From Desulfobacterales bacterium (lineage in GTDB: Bacteria > Desulfobacterota > Desulfobacteria > Desulfobacterales > UBA5852): a stretch of 16,503 nucleotides of DNA. A program made the position numbers and the translations under genes. Numbering within the stretch: the first letter of the stretch is position 1; each line of letters begins with the position of its first letter. The notes beneath the pieces were generated by a model. The model saw nothing but the letters and a program-made list of their open reading frames with translations, was not told the DNA's origin and ran no database searches. Positions 14,132 to 16,503 of this stretch are shown piece after piece. The DNA lies in NCBI GenBank assembly GCA_030066455.1, contig JASJBQ010000098.1, positions 1-16,503 of the forward strand. Direction: 5' to 3'.

Positions 14132-15157
14132 ATGAGCACGCGACGCAAAAAAAAACCGGCGCCAACCAAACGGCGGCGGAAAACAGTGAAAAAGCCGCCG
14201 GCACGCCAGAACCTGATCAAAATCACCATCGGGTTCGCGCTCCTGGTGGGCATTGTCTGCGGCGCCGGGGCGCTGCTGTGGCACTATGCCCCGCCGCCGG
14301 CGCCCTCCCCGGCACCGGTCGCCAGACTGCAGGCACCGGCGGCCAAACCCAAAGCGCCCCGGGTGGCGCGCACCATGCCCAAACCGCCAAAGGCCAAACC
14401 CGCCAAACCGGTCTATGAAGTGTTCCCCCGGCAGGAGATCGCCCGCCAGACGCCCAAACCGCCCCCCGTACCGGTGCCCAAGGGCGGCCGGCCGCGGGTG
14501 GCCATCATCATCGACGACATCGGCTACGACCGGCAGCTGCTGCGCAAGCTGTTGGCCTTCGATATCCCCCTGACGTTTGCGGTCCTGCCTCAGAGTCCGT
14601 TTTTTCAAAGTTCGGTCAAGGCCATTCGCGCCCGGGGCCGTGAAATCATGCTGCACCAGCCGATGGAGCCGGAGGAATATCCCCAGGTGGACCCCGGCCC
14701 GGGTGCCCTGCTGGCCTCCATGTCGCCGGACGATCTGATTGACCAGCTCAACCGCAACCTCGATGCCCTGCCCGGTGTCAAGGGCGTCAACAACCATATG
14801 GGATCCCGGTTGACCGCCGAATCCACGCGCATGTACCAGGTTTTCTCGGTGTTGAAGGAGCGCCAGCTCTTCTTCGTCGACAGCCGCTCCACCGTGGCCA
14901 CCGTATGTCGGCCTTCGGCTAGCATGTTCCAGGTGCCGTTTGCCGAGCGTGATATCTTCCTCGACCATTTCCAGGAGGCCGGCTTTGTCCGCAAACAGTT
15001 CAAGGCGCTCATGCACGAGGCGGACAAACACGGTCAGGCCGTGGCCATCGGACACCCCTATCCCGTGACGGTCGACGTCTTCCAGGAATTCCTGCCGACG
15101 CTCAAAAAGCGGGTGACCCTGGTGTCGGCCTCGGAAATCGTCCGTGTCGAAAGCTGA
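14132..15157 (+). CDS. Divergent polysaccharide deacetylase family protein (YibQ-like)
   Basis: A 341-residue membrane-anchored protein. It has a very basic cytoplasmic N-terminus (1-29), one transmembrane helix (about 30-50), a proline-, alanine- and lysine-rich linker (about 53-118) and a NodB-like divergent polysaccharide deacetylase domain (about 121-339). Characteristic blocks are VAIIIDDIGYD (123-133), IMLHQPMEP (172-180), NNHMGSRLT (220-228), FFVDSRS (247-253) and AIGHPYP (305-311). The enzymatic activity of this family is not established. The E. coli homologue yibQ directly follows envC, so the association with ftsEX-envC here supports a shared envelope role. The linker would let the domain span part of the periplasm. 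The start is the only ATG at the correct position, with GAGG upstream. Confidence 0.92.
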   Translation: MSTRRKKKPAPTKRRRKTVKKPPARQNLIKITIGFALLVGIVCGAGALLWHYAPPPAPSPAPVARLQAPAAKPKAPRVARTMPKPPKAKPAKPVYEVFPRQEIARQTPKPPPVPVPKGGRPRVAIIIDDIGYDRQLLRKLLAFDIPLTFAVLPQSPFFQSSVKAIRARGREIMLHQPMEPEEYPQVDPGPGALLASMSPDDLIDQLNRNLDALPGVKGVNNHMGSRLTAESTRMYQVFSVLKERQLFFVDSRSTVATVCRPSASMFQVPFAERDIFLDHFQEAGFVRKQFKALMHEADKHGQAVAIGHPYPVTVDVFQEFLPTLKKRVTLVSASEIVRVES

Positions 15158-15197
15158 GCGCGCCGGTTAAAGGCCGCGCGGCAGGCTCGCGCGCGTT

Positions 15198-15248
15198 GCC
15201 CGCCACCGAAGCCGGGGCGGGCGGAACCACCCGGACCGTTTGTTTTTT
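15198..15248 (+). terminator. Possible weak terminator after the yibQ-like gene
   Basis: GCCCGCC (15198-15204) pairs with GGCGGGC (15216-15222), and alternatively CCGGG (15212-15216) pairs with CCCGG (15230-15234). TTTGTTTTTT (15239-15248) follows. The second stem is only 5 bp and sits 4 nt from the T tract, so efficiency is doubtful. If real, it separates the envelope genes from the thiamine-enzyme gene. Confidence 0.35.
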
Positions 15249-15280
15249 CGCATGAATCTGAACGCATGGAGGCGCATCCC

Positions 15281-16503
15281 ATGGAACCCCACGGCGGCGA
15301 TGTCATTGCCCGTTTTCTGGAGGAACGCCGGATTCCCTTTGTATTCACCCTCTGCGGCGGTCACATATCACCCATCTTGACGGCCGCACGCCACCGCGGC
15401 CTGCGCGTGATCGACATGCGCCATGAGGCCGATGCCGTTTTCGCCGCCGACGCCGTGGCCCGGATGACGGGCATGCCCGGCGTGGCCGCGGTGACGGCCG
15501 GGCCGGGCGTGACCAACACGGTCACCGCCCTAAAAAACGCGGCCCTGGCCCAGTCGCCCGTAGTGGTATTCGGCGGGGCCGCCGCCACCGTTCTCAAGGG
15601 CCGTGGTTCCCTCCAGGATATCGAACAGCTGGAGCTTTTGGGCTCGGTCGTCAAGCAGGCGTTCAGCATCAAACGCAACTGCGACATCCCCGAGGTGCTG
15701 GCCGAGGCTTTCGAGGCTGCCACCACCGGCGTACCCGGGCCGGTCTTCGTGGAGTGCCCCATCGATTTGCTCTATCCGGAATCGCTGGTGCGGGACTGGT
15801 ACGGCAGCCGCTCGGGCCAGACCGAGACCGGCGGTTTCCGCCAGCGCATGCTGCAGTTCTACCTCAGCCGACACGTGGACCGGATGTTCGCCTGCAGCTT
15901 CGATGAAATGCCCGTGCATCCCTGGGCGCCGGAGAACGCCAAGGTCGAAGAGGACAAGGTCCGGGCGGCCGCCGAGCAACTGAACTTGAGCCGACGCCCG
16001 GTCCTGATCCTGGGCAGCCAGGCCGTGCTGGATCCCGCGAGCCTGCCGGAACTCGTGGCCAGCCTCGATCGGATCGGTGCACCGGTTTACCTGACCGGCA
16101 TGGCCCGGGGCCTGATGGGCGTCGACCACCCCCTGCAGATGCGCCATCACCGTAAAAAGGCCCTGCGTGCGGCGGACACCGTCCTTGTGGCCGGCATGCC
16201 CTGCGATTTTCGCCTGGACTACGGCCGCGCCATTCCCAAACAGGTGAATTTGATCGGCGTCAACCGCAGCCGCCGGGACCTCAAGCTCAACCGGGTGCCG
16301 CAGATTGCGGTGCGTTCGGACCCGGGGCGCTTTATGATCGAGCTGGCCGCGCGCATCGCGACGCCAATGCCGGAGCGCCAGGCCTGGATCGACACCCTGC
16401 GGGCGCGCGAAGACGCCCGCGAGGCCGAAATCCGAACCCAGTCCGGTGGGGTCTCCGACGGCATCAATCCGCTGCATTTCCTGCGAATGCTGGATCGGTT
16501 TCT
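15281..16503 (+). CDS. Thiamine-diphosphate enzyme, ILVBL/HACL2 and acetolactate synthase-like (N-terminal part)
   Basis: 407 residues are visible; the C-terminal diphosphate-binding domain lies beyond the right edge. The N-terminal pyrimidine-binding domain begins [20 protein letters not shown], followed by [23 protein letters not shown] with the TPP-activating glutamate at about 49, and [14 protein letters not shown] central domain (about 205-370) contains [12 protein letters not shown]. These blocks resemble human ILVBL (HACL2, a 2-hydroxyacyl-CoA lyase) more than true acetolactate synthase, but the activity could be decarboxylation, lysis or ligation. GGAGG lies 8 nt before the chosen ATG. 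An in-frame ATG at 15266 is the alternative. No acetolactate synthase small subunit is visible. Its relation to the upstream envelope genes is unclear. Confidence 0.88.
   Translation, partial: MEPHGGDVIARFLEERRIPFVFTLCGGHISPILTAARHRGLRVIDMRHEADAVFAADAVARMTGMPGVAAVTAGPGVTNTVTALKNAALAQSPVVVFGGAAATVLKGRGSLQDIEQLELLGSVVKQAFSIKRNCDIPEVLAEAFEAATTGVPGPVFVECPIDLLYPESLVRDWYGSRSGQTETGGFRQRMLQFYLSRHVDRMFACSFDEMPVHPWAPENAKVEEDKVRAAAEQLNLSRRPVLILGSQAVLDPASLPELVASLDRIGAPVYLTGMARGLMGVDHPLQMRHHRKKALRAADTVLVAGMPCDFRLDYGRAIPKQVNLIGVNRSRRDLKLNRVPQIAVRSDPGRFMIELAARIATPMPERQAWIDTLRAREDAREAEIRTQSGGVSDGINPLHFLRMLDRF

Noticed and set aside
13532..15055. A 507-codon open frame on the minus strand across ctp and the yibQ-like gene
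   Set aside because: It lies antisense to two well-conserved proteins, spans their intergenic hairpin, and its translation is repetitive Arg/Gly/His/Gln without any domain. It is a typical shadow frame of high-GC DNA.
1..16503. CRISPR arrays, insertion sequences, integrases, toxin-antitoxin or defence genes
   Set aside because: No regularly spaced repeats, transposase or integrase motifs, or recognisable defence domains were seen. The content is core metabolic, RNA and division genes.

Overview
This is a high-GC (roughly 60%) bacterial chromosome segment. Its gene content points to the Desulfobacterota (deltaproteobacteria), probably a sulfate-reducer-like member of the Desulfobacterales. 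The main reasons are a TAXI-type TRAP transporter beside a two-component system, a short 120-residue DksA, rnc paired with an Elp3-like radical SAM gene, and an ftsE-ftsX-envC-ctp-yibQ series. This placement is inferred from protein similarity by eye; no search was run. The window is ordinary core chromosome. I see no IS element, prophage, CRISPR array, tRNA or rRNA.

Left part (1-6931, all minus strand). In transcription order this holds dksA, a PHP-domain phosphoesterase, rnc and a radical SAM protein, packed with gaps of about 6-30 bp. After an 81-97 bp gap comes a membrane histidine kinase whose stop overlaps the start of a NarL/FixJ response regulator (ATGA). A 350 bp gap follows, then the start of a TAXI TRAP solute-binding protein that runs off the left edge. 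The kinase and regulator are well placed to control the transporter.

Middle (6932-9594). A 664 bp intergenic region carries a clear cobalamin riboswitch followed by an intrinsic terminator, then cobT on the plus strand (lower-ligand activation for B12). Convergent to it, 10 bp away, is pyrE on the minus strand. The 327 bp between pyrE and the divergent ftsE is the most interesting part of the window. On the pyrE strand it shows a sigma70-like promoter with 17 bp spacing, a 10-bp hairpin followed by a U-rich tract, and a 47-codon frame. That frame starts in the hairpin loop, reads through the U tract and stops in an ATGA overlap with the pyrE start. The arrangement resembles pyrBI/pyrE-type transcription attenuation, although the sequences are not related to anything I recognise.

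Right part (9595-16503, all plus strand). ftsE and ftsX encode the cell-division ABC system. Next come an EnvC-like amidase activator with an added SH3 domain and a catalytically dead LytM domain, an S41 C-terminal processing protease, a YibQ-type divergent polysaccharide deacetylase, and the first 407 residues of a thiamine-diphosphate enzyme resembling human ILVBL/HACL2. The first five probably act together in septal peptidoglycan remodelling. The last looks metabolically unrelated and may be a separate unit. A strong hairpin that can bury the Shine-Dalgarno of the yibQ-like gene lies between it and ctp.
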